Shown here: one piece after another, positions 26,168 to 34,700 of the stretch
Position numbering within the stretch: position 1 is the stretch's first letter
How the letters are laid out: the number at the start of each line of letters is the position of its first letter
The notes under the pieces: generated by a model
What the model was told of the DNA's origin: nothing
Seen by the model: the letters and a program-made list of their open reading frames with translations, nothing else
Database searches by the model: none
Translations under genes and position numbers: made by a program
Assembly (NCBI RefSeq): GCF_014982805.1
Contig: NZ_JADCKC010000004.1
Span: forward strand, 62,001-126,000
Direction: 5' to 3'
Length of the DNA stretch: 64,000 nt
Origin: Gemmiger gallinarum
GTDB lineage: Bacteria; Bacillota; Clostridia; Oscillospirales; Ruminococcaceae

Positions 26168-26202
26168 ATGCCCCGAAACCGCTCCACTTGGGGCAGATCC
26201 GG
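26168..26202 (-). terminator. Probable terminator of ABC exporter module 1
   Basis: On the minus strand GCCCCAA and TTTCGGGGC form an imperfect hairpin followed by ATTTTTTG, about 35 bases after the permease stop. Confidence 0.55.
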
Positions 26203-26233
26203 GGGATTTTCCATTTTGTATTATTTGCTCGTT

Positions 26234-27703
26234 TTATTCGTGTCGTATTGCCTCCAGGGCGCTGATCTTGGTGGCCCTAGCGGCGGGCAGAATGCCGGCC
26301 ACCAGGCCGATGACGGTGGCAAAAGCCAGCGCCAGCAGCACCAGCCAGGGGGGAACCACCGACACGGCGGAGCCCATGCCGCCGCCGTAATAACCGATGC
26401 TGTTCATAATGCCGGAGAGATTTCCTCCCCCGCCCCCGAAGATGGCCATGATGAGGGTAAGGTTGTTGAGCACAAAGCTGATGACCAAACTGACCACCGA
26501 CCCGGTGACGCCACCGATAAAGCCGATGAAGCCGCTCTCGATAAGGAACATCATACGGATCTTGCCCAGGGCGCAGCCCAGCACCTTCATAACGCCGATC
26601 TCCCGGGTACGCTCATAGATGGCCATGGTCATGGTGTTGATGATGTTCAGCGCCGCCACCAGCAGGCTGAAGGCCGCCAGGCAGCCCAGGATCAGCATGA
26701 GCTGGGAGACCTGCTCCTGCATGGCTTCCCGCTGCTGGGTCATGGAGTAGGTGCTGAAGCCCAGTTCCTGGATGGCCTCGTCCACCGCCTCCACGTTGTC
26801 CATGTCGTCCACCTTGACGTAGACCTGGTCGTAACTGCTGCTGTCGCTGCCGTAGTAGGCGTCGCTGCCCGCCAGGTCCTTGTATTCCTCCTGCAGCATC
26901 TTCACATCCTGGATGCGCAGGATAAAGCTGCTCTGGGTCCACCAGCCCTTGGCGGTGTCGGGGTTGATGCTGCCCACCACCTTGAGCTTCCAGCTCTTGG
27001 TCTTGGGATTTTCGGCGTCGCCGCTGGACAGGGTGAGGGTCATCTCATCCTTGTTCACATCCACAAAGGGTTCCAGCAGATTGCCCGCAGCGTCGGTCTG
27101 GCCGTACCAGCGGTAGCGCTTGGAGGAATTGTAGCTCTTGCGGGTGTCCTCAAAATTGTAGCCGGTCTGCTCACAGACCATGACGGGGATGACATCCCGG
27201 CCATAGCTGCCGGTATCGGTCATCCAGTCCCCGCTGGCCAGGGTGAAGCCCATGGGCTCCATGGCGCTGGCGTAGACGCCCACGGCGTTGCCCAGATAGG
27301 CCGAGTACCGGTCGCCCTTGCCCGCCGTGATGGTCCCGTTGAGGGAATAGGCCTGATAGAAGGGCGTGGCCGCCACCACATGGTCCATCTTGGTAAAGCT
27401 GGCGACCATCTCGTCATTGAGCACCGCGGGCTGGTCCCCGCCGCCGCCACTGCTTCCGCCGATGACCGCAGTTCCGCTGCCCGAGGAATAGTAGACGGTC
27501 CCGCCGCCGTATACCTCGATCTGGGTCAGGTCGCCCCAGCTGGCCAGCATGGCTTCGTTGGCCTGGTTCATGGCGATACCAAAGCTGATCATGACGATGA
27601 TCAGGCAGGTGCCCACAGCCACGCCGATGACCGTCAGCGCGGTGCGGCCTTTCCGGCGGGAGAGATTCCGCGCCGAAAGGGCGATCAGATCAAAGATCTT
27701 CAT
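26234..27703 (-). CDS. FtsX/MacB-type ABC permease of exporter module 1
   Basis: A 489-residue permease: one N-terminal helix after MKIFDLIALSARNLSRRKGRTALTV (split motif), an extracytoplasmic MacB-like domain of about 280 residues with glycine/serine-rich linkers, and three C-terminal helices. The segment IYERTREIGVMKVLG is the coupling helix typical of MacB/FtsX permeases. The ATG at 27703 overlaps the end of the upstream Ig-like gene by 14 bases. Such proteins form mechanotransmission complexes that move lipids, peptides or drugs, or regulate surface enzymes; the cargo is unknown. A paralogue lies at 57.5 kb. Confidence 0.87.
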   Translation of the reverse strand: MKIFDLIALSARNLSRRKGRTALTVIGVAVGTCLIIVMISFGIAMNQANEAMLASWGDLTQIEVYGGGTVYYSSGSGTAVIGGSSGGGGDQPAVLNDEMVASFTKMDHVVAATPFYQAYSLNGTITAGKGDRYSAYLGNAVGVYASAMEPMGFTLASGDWMTDTGSYGRDVIPVMVCEQTGYNFEDTRKSYNSSKRYRWYGQTDAAGNLLEPFVDVNKDEMTLTLSSGDAENPKTKSWKLKVVGSINPDTAKGWWTQSSFILRIQDVKMLQEEYKDLAGSDAYYGSDSSSYDQVYVKVDDMDNVEAVDEAIQELGFSTYSMTQQREAMQEQVSQLMLILGCLAAFSLLVAALNIINTMTMAIYERTREIGVMKVLGCALGKIRMMFLIESGFIGFIGGVTGSVVSLVISFVLNNLTLIMAIFGGGGGNLSGIMNSIGYYGGGMGSAVSVVPPWLVLLALAFATVIGLVAGILPAARATKISALEAIRHE

Positions 27704-29063
27704 CTCCGTCCTCCAGCATGGCAAGGGCAGCGGCCTTCTTCTTCTTGCGGACGACCGCCACCACGATCACAACGACCACCACAACGCCCACCACAATGAG
27801 CACAATGCCCCACACCGGCATACCGCCGGTGGGTTCCGGCTCCACCATGCCGGGGTCGATCATGCCCGGGTCCTCATAGACGGGCATTTCCTGCACGGTG
27901 GCGCTGAAATCCTGGGTCAGCGTCTTGGTGGTGCCGTCGCTGGCCTCGTAAGTCAGGGTGATGGTGCCGGACAGCTCGCCCGCCTGCTGGGGGGTCAGAT
28001 CAAAGTCCACGCTGTTCTCGGTACCGGCGGCAATGTTGCCGATGTACTGCTGGGAGACATCCACGCCCAGATTTTCGCCGCTGATGGAAGCTTCCAGGTT
28101 GGAGATGGGGTTCTTGCCCTTGTTGACAAAGTTCAGGGTGACCGAGGTGGTATCCCCCACATAGATGGTGTCGGTCAGCTCCATGGTGGTGATCTCGAAG
28201 CGGTCGGGCTGGGAGATGGGCACCGAGATGGTGCCGGTGCCGGTGACGGCCGTGCCGGACTCGGTGCCGGTGCCGGTCATGTTGACGGTGATGTTGGCCA
28301 CGCCGCCGGTAAAGGACGCCGAGGGCAGCACCGCAAAGGTCACATCCCGGGTGCTCTTGGCGGACATGGTGCCCACATATTCGGACAGGCTGCCGCCGGT
28401 GAGGGTGATGCCGTCGGGCAGGGTGACCGACACAATGACATCGGAGAGGGACTCATCCCCGGCGGTGGCATAGGCCGTGACGCTGAGGGTGAAGGGGTTG
28501 CCTGCGGTGACGGTCTCGGTGCCGTAGCTGGACTCCCGCATGACCAGGTTGGGGGTTTTGGGGTCCTCGTCCACACACTGGCCGATGGTAACGGCAAACT
28601 GCTGCATGGCCATGGAGGAATCCAGATAGCTCAGGTCAATGTTGAGGGTGTTGCCGCCCCCCGCATAGATCACATCCCGGAACAGCAGCACATAGCTGTA
28701 GTAATCGCCGCCGTCGTCGGTGCCCTCAATGAGCTGGCTGATCTCGCCGGTGCCGGTGTACTGGAAAATCGAGGAATTGATGCGGGTAACGATCTGGTCG
28801 GCGGTGACGTTGTTCTTGGCCGAGGAGTGGTCCACCACCCGCAGCACAATGTTCACATGGTCATCCCGCTCCACGGTGGTGACCTCGCCGCCGGCAATGT
28901 CGGTGACGGTGGCGGCAGTGACATAGACGCCGTCGCCGGTGGTATTGGTCACCGGGGGCGTGGCGGAACCGTCGTCGCCCTCCGCAAAGGCGGGCATGGT
29001 GCACAGGCAGACCAGAAGCAACAGGGCCATGCCGATGGAAAGAATACGTGAGGTGGTTTTCAC
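27690..29063 (-). CDS. Membrane-anchored protein with Ig-like (NEW3/COG1361-type) repeats, exporter module 1
   Basis: A 457-residue surface protein: signal peptide ending in PAFA, several beta-sandwich repeats with the pattern FVNKGKNPISNLEASI and GNIAAGTENSVDFDLTP, a proline-rich spacer (EDPGMIDPGMVEPEPTGG), one long valine-rich helix, KKKK and an acidic tail DGDEDL. The GTG start at 29063 is set by AAGGAGGA at 29071-29078; an ATG at 29081 overlaps that site and is rejected. It is placed between an ATPase and a permease, so it is probably an extracellular adaptor of the exporter. Its last repeats clearly match the paralogue at 55.7 kb. Confidence 0.82.
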   Translation of the reverse strand: MKTTSRILSIGMALLLLVCLCTMPAFAEGDDGSATPPVTNTTGDGVYVTAATVTDIAGGEVTTVERDDHVNIVLRVVDHSSAKNNVTADQIVTRINSSIFQYTGTGEISQLIEGTDDGGDYYSYVLLFRDVIYAGGGNTLNIDLSYLDSSMAMQQFAVTIGQCVDEDPKTPNLVMRESSYGTETVTAGNPFTLSVTAYATAGDESLSDVIVSVTLPDGITLTGGSLSEYVGTMSAKSTRDVTFAVLPSASFTGGVANITVNMTGTGTESGTAVTGTGTISVPISQPDRFEITTMELTDTIYVGDTTSVTLNFVNKGKNPISNLEASISGENLGVDVSQQYIGNIAAGTENSVDFDLTPQQAGELSGTITLTYEASDGTTKTLTQDFSATVQEMPVYEDPGMIDPGMVEPEPTGGMPVWGIVLIVVGVVVVVVIVVAVVRKKKKAAALAMLEDGDEDL

Positions 29064-29102
29064 AGGGAGATCCTCCTTCATACTGCTGCCGGTGGGTCCG
29101 GC

Positions 29103-29945
29103 TTATTTTGCTGCGGCGTCTGCCGCGGATGTTTGCTGTCCGGCATTTTTCTGTGCCTGGCGGGCGGCCTGTTCGGCCTTTTCCCGGGCGGCTTCCTCCG
29201 CCTCGTCCCGGGCCAGCTCGTCGGCCAGGGCCTGACGGCGGCGGATGCGCTCCTCCTCAGGGGGGACCACATCGCTCTGCACCTTGCCGTCCAGAATGGT
29301 GATGATCCGGTCTGCACAGGCCGCCAGGGACGGCTCGTGGGTGACCATGACAAAGGTGATCTGTTCCTTTTTGGACATTTCCAGCATGCGCAAAAGCACC
29401 TGCCGGGAAGTTTTGCTGTCCAGGTTGCCGGTGGGCTCGTCGGCAAAGATGACCTTGGGCCGGCTGACAAAGGCACGGGCAATGCCCACACGCTGCTGCT
29501 GGCCGCCGCTCATCTCGGTGGGCAGGTGGTTCATGCGGGAGGCCAGCCCCATGCTCTTGAGCTCCTGTTTGGCCAGAGCCATGCGCTGCCGGCGTCCCAT
29601 GCCCTTGAACATGAGGGGCAGGGCCACGTTTTCGGCGGCAGTCATGCTGGGCAGCAGGTTGTAACTCTGAAAGATGAAGCCCAGATGTGCCTGGCGGAAG
29701 GCCGCCAGCTCGTTTTCGGTCATGGCACTGATCTCATGCTTTCCGATGAAGACCTTGCCGCGGGTCGGTTTTTCCAGCCCGGCCAGCTGGTTGAGCAGGG
29801 TGGACTTGCCGCTGCCCGACTGGCCCACAATGCAGCAGAACTCGCCTTTTTCCACATTGATATCGACGTTGTCCAGGGCAACGACCCGTTCCTTGCCCAC
29901 CGCGTAGACTTTGCGCAGTCCCACGGTACGGATGATCGGCGCCAT
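29103..29945 (-). CDS. ABC exporter ATPase of module 1 (MacB/LolD type)
   Basis: A 280-residue ATPase with GQSGSGKST (Walker A), FIFQSYNLLP (Q-loop), MSGGQQQR (signature), IFADEPTGNLD (Walker B and D-loop) and MVTHEPSLA (switch histidine). The FQSYNLLP and DEPTGNLDS pattern marks the MacB/LolD/FtsE group. After the ATPase comes a highly charged alanine-, glutamate- and arginine-rich helical tail of about 60 residues, absent from the module 2 paralogue. AAGGAGG six bases before the ATG at 29945 fixes the start; an ATG at 29951 directly abuts that site. Confidence 0.9.
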   Translation of the reverse strand: MAPIIRTVGLRKVYAVGKERVVALDNVDINVEKGEFCCIVGQSGSGKSTLLNQLAGLEKPTRGKVFIGKHEISAMTENELAAFRQAHLGFIFQSYNLLPSMTAAENVALPLMFKGMGRRQRMALAKQELKSMGLASRMNHLPTEMSGGQQQRVGIARAFVSRPKVIFADEPTGNLDSKTSRQVLLRMLEMSKKEQITFVMVTHEPSLAACADRIITILDGKVQSDVVPPEEERIRRRQALADELARDEAEEAAREKAEQAARQAQKNAGQQTSAADAAAK

Positions 29946-30068
29946 TGGCATCCTCCTTTTTCGCCCGGTTTCGATGGTTTCAGCTTCTATCATATCATGC
30001 CGTGGGGATAAACAAAAGGCCCCGGGATGTAAATTTTTGCGAAGAGCTCTCTCACCCAAAATTTTCAC

Positions 30069-30097
30069 GTGACAGCGCAGGCTTGTTATGGTATACT
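30069..30097 (+). promoter_or_regulatory. Promoter of the 30.2-kb surface protein gene
   Basis: GTGACA at 30069-30074, 17-base spacer, TATACT at 30092-30097 preceded by TGG, an extended -10. Start near 30104. Confidence 0.65.
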
Positions 30098-30189
30098 AAG
30101 TCAGTTACAGACCATTTTCGACGAGATTTTTCCGGGGAGTTTCGCCCCGGATTTTTCAGGAGCTTTTACCGGAGGTGCTTGGCAAAACG

Positions 30190-31344
30190 ATGAAGAAGCT
30201 TCGTCTGCTTGGCCTGCTGGCAGCGTTTGCGCTGATGGCGGCATTTTCTCTGCCTGTGGCGGCGGAGGACTACGACACCGTGATCGACGGCCTTTCCCGC
30301 CTTCAGGCGCTGGCGCAGCAGTATGCCGACGACAATCCTTCCGAGTCTTTTGACCCCATCGAGCTGACCCTGTCCTACACCCGGACACAGCCCTACAATA
30401 CCCCTTTGTGGCAGATGACCGCGGGCGCCCGCGACGCCGGGTTTGATGACTACGTGGAGGAGCAGGACCCCGACCTGGTCTCCCTGCAGGGGCTGGGCAG
30501 TGTGGAGACCTCCGCGGGCAGCGTGGACTTCGGCCACCTGCTGGCTTCCATCAACCTGGTTTACCGCGGTCTGCCGGTGGTGGGCAGCTGGGGCGGCGAC
30601 TGTGTTGAGCTTGCCCAGCAGTACGCCGGCCAGGCCTCCGACGCCGCCGGCTATGCCGAGTTGATGAGCGGCACCTTTGAGGATGAAAATTCCACCTTTG
30701 GCGGGGAGGACCTCCGGGCCGACCTGGACGCCGTCATCATCGGCGCGGGGTTAAGCCAGGGCGACGACCTGGCTCAGGCCATGCAGGACTATTACAGCTC
30801 CGTCAGCGAATACGACCGCGCCTACCAGTTCATTGCCCTGACCTTCGGGGACGTGAACACCGGCAGCACCACGGATTTTGCCAACGAGGTCTACCAGGCC
30901 GCCACCCAGGACACCGGCATGCAGCTGCTGCTCTACCTCAATGATATGTGGGTCAGCGACGGCTGGACCATTGCGGAAGACGCGGCCGCTCCCCTGCAGG
31001 GCTCCTGTCAGGTCTTTGCCCAGTACCTGTCCGGGGCCGTGAACGGCGAGAAAGTCAAGAGCGACTCCGACACCCGGATGATCACCATGGCCGGGGACCA
31101 GCTTTCCCAGTTTTTGTCGGGACTGGGGGATGACAGCGCCGCCAGCGCGGCCCTGAACGCCAACGACGGCGAGGCTGAGACCTCCAACAGCGGCAGCACC
31201 GTGTCCGAGATCTTCTCCGGCGCGGCCCAGGGCTTCCAGAGCGGGTTCAGCCTGCAGGTGTTCGAGATCGTGCTGCTGGTCATCGGCGCAGGTGCGCTGA
31301 TGCTGCTGCTCATCTGCATCGTCATGCTGGTGCGCCGCCGCTGA
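30190..31344 (+). CDS. Surface protein of unknown function, signal peptide and C-terminal anchor
   Basis: A 384-residue protein I do not recognise. It has a signal peptide ending near SLPVAAE, an extracytoplasmic body of about 310 residues and a C-terminal helix (VFEIVLLVIGAGALMLLLICIVML) followed by RRR. The body contains the striking segments LSYTRTQPYNTPLWQMTAG and VDFGHLLASINL ... VGSWGGDCVELAQ, where an H, D and C could form an active or metal site; this is only a suggestion. GGAGGTG precedes the ATG at 30190. It is divergent from exporter module 1 and may serve it. Confidence 0.72.
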   Translation: MKKLRLLGLLAAFALMAAFSLPVAAEDYDTVIDGLSRLQALAQQYADDNPSESFDPIELTLSYTRTQPYNTPLWQMTAGARDAGFDDYVEEQDPDLVSLQGLGSVETSAGSVDFGHLLASINLVYRGLPVVGSWGGDCVELAQQYAGQASDAAGYAELMSGTFEDENSTFGGEDLRADLDAVIIGAGLSQGDDLAQAMQDYYSSVSEYDRAYQFIALTFGDVNTGSTTDFANEVYQAATQDTGMQLLLYLNDMWVSDGWTIAEDAAAPLQGSCQVFAQYLSGAVNGEKVKSDSDTRMITMAGDQLSQFLSGLGDDSAASAALNANDGEAETSNSGSTVSEIFSGAAQGFQSGFSLQVFEIVLLVIGAGALMLLLICIVMLVRRR

Positions 31345-31410
31345 ACTGTTTCTCTCTGGTAAAGACGGAAATCCACGGTCTCCGTTACCGAAAAAACGGC
31401 ACAATACATC

Positions 31411-31447
31411 AAAAGGCGCAGGCCCCGCAGGGTCTGCGCCTTTTTCG
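31411..31447 (+). terminator. Terminator after the surface protein gene
   Basis: AAAAGGCGCAGGCCC pairs with GGGTCTGCGCCTTTTT. A shorter hairpin (CCGTTACC...) lies just before it. It ends shortly before the convergent galE. Confidence 0.9.
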
Positions 31448-31478
31448 TATCTGTATGGAAATGCCTGACGGTTACGCT

Positions 31479-32504
31479 TTATGCCTTGGTCTTGTAGCCG
31501 TCGGGGTTATGGCTCTGCCAGTTCCAGCTGTCGCGGCACATCTCGTCGATGCCGTACTCTGCCTTCCAGCCCAGTTCCCGCTCCGCCTTGGAGGGGTCGG
31601 CCCAGCACTCGGCGATGTCGCCGGGGCGGCGGGGATCGATGACATAGGGCAGCTCCCTGCCGCATGCTTTGCTGAAGGCATGAATGACATCCAGCACGCT
31701 GTAGCCGTGGCCGGTGCCCAGGTTGCAGATGAAGAGGCCGGGCTTCTGCGCCAGCTTTTTGACGGCGGCCACATGGCCCCTGGCCAGGTCCACCACGTGG
31801 ATGTAATCCCGGACGCCGGTGCCGTCGGGAGTGGGATAGTCATTGCCGTAGACATGGACCTTTTCCAGCTTGCCCACGGCCACCTTGGCGATGTAGGGCA
31901 CCAGGTTGTTGGGGATGCCGTTGGGGTCCTCGCCGATGAGTCCGGAAGGATGGGCGCCGATGGGGTTGAAGTAGCGCAGCAGGGCCACATTCAGTTCGGG
32001 GTCGGCGTGGCAGCAGTCGGTGAGGATGCGCTCGGTAAAGACCTTGGTGGTGCCGTAGGGGTTGGTGGTGGCGCCGGTGGGGAAGTCCTCGGTGATGGGC
32101 ACGCTGGCGGGGTCGCCGTAGACGGTGGCCGAGGAGGAGAAGATGAAGTTGTGGCAGTTATGACGGCGCATGACATCCAGGATGTTCAGGCTGCAGGCCA
32201 GGTTGTTGGAGTAATACTCGATGGGCTTGGCAACGCTCTCGCCCACGGCCTTGTAGGCTGCAAACTGAATGACGCAGTCGATGTCGGGGTTGGCGGCAAA
32301 CAGAGCCTCCACCGCCGCCTTGTCGGTCATGTCGGCCTCCACAAAGCGGAAGTCCTTGCCGGTAATGGCCTTGACGCGGTTCAGAGCCTCGGGGCAGGAG
32401 TTGTAGAAGTTGTCCGCCACAACGATGTCGTAGCCGGCCTCCAGAAGTTCGACACAGGTATGGCTGCCGATGTATCCGGCGCCGCCGCTGACCAGAATTG
32501 CCAT
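31479..32504 (-). CDS. galE: UDP-glucose 4-epimerase
   Basis: Interconverts UDP-glucose and UDP-galactose for the Leloir pathway and for cell-surface polysaccharides. The 341-residue short-chain dehydrogenase-like enzyme has the NAD motif GGAGYIGSH at 7-15, the serine in FSSSATVYG, and the catalytic tyrosine-lysine pair in NPYGTTKVFTE. AAGGAGCGAG precedes the ATG. It stands alone between a terminator and an AraC-type regulator; no other gal gene is nearby. Confidence 0.95.
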   Translation of the reverse strand: MAILVSGGAGYIGSHTCVELLEAGYDIVVADNFYNSCPEALNRVKAITGKDFRFVEADMTDKAAVEALFAANPDIDCVIQFAAYKAVGESVAKPIEYYSNNLACSLNILDVMRRHNCHNFIFSSSATVYGDPASVPITEDFPTGATTNPYGTTKVFTERILTDCCHADPELNVALLRYFNPIGAHPSGLIGEDPNGIPNNLVPYIAKVAVGKLEKVHVYGNDYPTPDGTGVRDYIHVVDLARGHVAAVKKLAQKPGLFICNLGTGHGYSVLDVIHAFSKACGRELPYVIDPRRPGDIAECWADPSKAERELGWKAEYGIDEMCRDSWNWQSHNPDGYKTKA

Positions 32505-32638
32505 AGTACTCGCTCCTTCGTTTCGTTTGTATTTTTGTTGCCGGCAAAAGGCATACCCGCTGTTGGTTCAGGCGATTTTTGTCGGCTTCGGTCCGATTTT
32601 TTGCGTTGTTTACGTTGGTTATTCCGGTGTTTCTGTCC

Positions 32639-33577
32639 TTATTCTACTTCACTGCCTGACTTTATTACATGGACGTTTGAGGGAGTCGCATGTCGGTTTG
32701 TTGCGGGCTTCGCATCTGCGGGGTGCAGCCTGCGGCAGTACTCCCGGGGAGACATGCCCTCCGCCCGGCGAAAGCACCGGGAAAAGTACGCACTGTCGGC
32801 AAAGCCCAGTCGCCCGGCGGTCTCGCCGGGGGTGCAGCCAGCGGCCAGCAGTTCCCTGGCCCGCTCCATCTTCATGGCGGCAAAGGTTTCCATGGCGCCC
32901 CGGTGCATTCGGGCGCGGAAGGCCTTCTGCAGCCGGGCGCGGCTGACCCCGCAGTCCTCACAGACCTGGGCAATGGTCAGCTCCCGGGCAATGTTTTTGG
33001 AAAAATAGACCCGCACATAATCCACCAGCGCCTGCTGATCCCGCTCCTGACGGGCACGGGCGCTCAGGCGGCGAGTACGTCGGCGGGCCCGCACCAGCTG
33101 GATGAGCAAAAGTTCCAGACAGTCGCAGAGATACTGTTCTGCCCCAAAGGGCGGCTCGGCCTTGCGCTGAGGCTCGCCCCCCGGCTCCTCCGCCTGGACA
33201 AAGAGCTCCCGCACGGCGGTGGTGATCTGCTGCATGCGCAGCTTTTCCGCCAGGTCGATGCGCAGCGGGCGGCCGTAAAGCTCATCCAGCGCTGCGCCGG
33301 AGCAGACAAAGCCCACCCGCAGCACCTCGGGGGGGACCTCTCCCACCGCCCGCATGGAGACGGTCTCTCCGGGACGGTGGAACAGCAGCTGCCCCGCCCG
33401 CAGGGTCACGGTGCGGCGGTCGCCGTGTTCCTCCACCATGCCGCTGAACAGATAAACCATCTGCCAGTTTTCACACAGGCGCTCGGGGAGACAATCTCCC
33501 ACACGCCATTCCTCACAGCCTGCCCCGGCCACCTGTTCAATGCGCAGGGGAAAGTGTTCGCTGCCGTCCATAGGCAT
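32639..33577 (-). CDS. AraC-family transcription regulator
   Basis: A 312-residue regulator. The N-terminal 110 residues form a cupin-like sensor (LRAGQLLFHRPGE); the C-terminal 100 residues carry two helix-turn-helix motifs: LTIAQVCEDCGVSRARLQKAFR and ETAGRLGFADSAYFSRCFRRAEGMSPREYCRR. The layout matches AraC/XylS regulators of carbon metabolism. GGGAGGGAG precedes the ATG at 33577. It lies 134 bases before galE on the same strand; whether it controls galE is not evident. Ligand unknown. Confidence 0.87.
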   Translation of the reverse strand: MPMDGSEHFPLRIEQVAGAGCEEWRVGDCLPERLCENWQMVYLFSGMVEEHGDRRTVTLRAGQLLFHRPGETVSMRAVGEVPPEVLRVGFVCSGAALDELYGRPLRIDLAEKLRMQQITTAVRELFVQAEEPGGEPQRKAEPPFGAEQYLCDCLELLLIQLVRARRRTRRLSARARQERDQQALVDYVRVYFSKNIARELTIAQVCEDCGVSRARLQKAFRARMHRGAMETFAAMKMERARELLAAGCTPGETAGRLGFADSAYFSRCFRRAEGMSPREYCRRLHPADAKPATNRHATPSNVHVIKSGSEVE

Positions 33578-33589
33578 TCTCCCTCCCTG

Positions 33590-34678
33590 TCAGGCCGCGG
33601 GCCGGGCCGCCACGGCGCCGTCGGGCAGCGGGACGCTGCTGTCCGGCGTCCGGGCCGAAAAGGCCCCCGCGGGCAGTTCGGTCACCTGGGGGAAGCGGTC
33701 CATCCCCTCAAACCGGGTGCACAGCCCCAGGCGATAGGCCGTCAGGGGGCTGATCTGTTTTTCAATGCCGCCGTACATCAGGCTGCCGCCGGGGCCGTAG
33801 GTATCCAGCATGATCTCGTCCGGCCAGGTTTCCTCCACAAAGGCGGTGAGCTCGGGCGTGACATAGTAGTCGGTGCTGCCCTCGTACAGATCGGGAGCGC
33901 CGAACATGTGCAGGATCTCGTGGGCGTAGACCGCCGGGGTCTCCGCCGCGTCGGGGGAGGTGTAGGCGTCGCTGCGGTACAGGCAGCTGAATTCATGATA
34001 ATAATCGGCGTCGTCCTCCATATAGTGGACGATGGTAAAGGAGGCTCCCGCCACCGGCAGGAAAAAGAGAAATCCCACATTGGATGTTCCGTATTTCTGG
34101 TGCAGCTCGTCGGTATCCAGCCCGGCGCAGATATCATAGGCGGCGGTGTAGAAGTCGTCGCTCTCGTTGGACTCGGTCCCCCCTGCAAAGCTGCCGTTGT
34201 AGGTCAGGTGATAAAACAGGCCGCTGTCCTCGGAGCCGTCATCGCAGGTGATGGAGGGGGAAGTGTTGTAAAGAGCACACTGTTCCTCGATCCAGTCCAC
34301 CGCCACCGCCAGCGTCTCCCGGCTGTCGGCGATGGATTCCTCGTCCCAGGAAGCCCCCCCCGCCTCGTCCAGATAGACGCTGACCAGCACACTGGGCCAG
34401 GCCAGCAGGGCGGCGCTGCCGTAGCGGCGCTGTTCCGCCGTGGTTCCCTGAGCGGGCGCCCAGCCCTGCCAGGGGTCGGACTCCCCCCAGGAATCCCATC
34501 CGTCGTCCCAATCATCGGGCGTCTGCTCCCCGGAACCGGCATCCGGCCAGTCTCCGGGGGTCCGTCCCGCCTGGCTGGGCAGGGTCAGTCCGGCGCGGGG
34601 GGCGCAGCCCGCCAGCAGCAGCAAGGCCGCCAGCAGAGCCGTCAGGCGCAGGAAGGCCGGTCGCTTGATGTTGTGCAT
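33590..34678 (-). CDS. Lipoprotein zinc metallopeptidase with a metzincin-type motif
   Basis: A 362-residue lipoprotein (lipobox LAGC) with a proline/tryptophan/aspartate-rich linker of about 60 residues (DDWDDGWDSWGESDPWQGW) and a catalytic domain with HEILHMFGAPD. This HExxHxxGxxD pattern is the extended zinc site of metzincins; the usual methionine turn may be GGSLMYGG about 55 residues later. It is probably a surface protease. The gene ends 13 bases before the AraC-type regulator start. I do not recognise the subfamily. Confidence 0.8.
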   Translation of the reverse strand: MHNIKRPAFLRLTALLAALLLLAGCAPRAGLTLPSQAGRTPGDWPDAGSGEQTPDDWDDGWDSWGESDPWQGWAPAQGTTAEQRRYGSAALLAWPSVLVSVYLDEAGGASWDEESIADSRETLAVAVDWIEEQCALYNTSPSITCDDGSEDSGLFYHLTYNGSFAGGTESNESDDFYTAAYDICAGLDTDELHQKYGTSNVGFLFFLPVAGASFTIVHYMEDDADYYHEFSCLYRSDAYTSPDAAETPAVYAHEILHMFGAPDLYEGSTDYYVTPELTAFVEETWPDEIMLDTYGPGGSLMYGGIEKQISPLTAYRLGLCTRFEGMDRFPQVTELPAGAFSARTPDSSVPLPDGAVAARPAA

Positions 34679-34700
34679 GGTGTGTCCCTTTCCGGGCCGG

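Noticed and set aside
25235-27799. 854-codon plus-strand open frame
   Set aside because: Antisense to the S component, DUF4430 lipoprotein, riboswitch and MacB-type permease; no domain pattern.
32505-32638. galE promoter
   Set aside because: TTGCCG and TACAAA words exist upstream of galE but are only ten bases apart; no acceptable pair was found.
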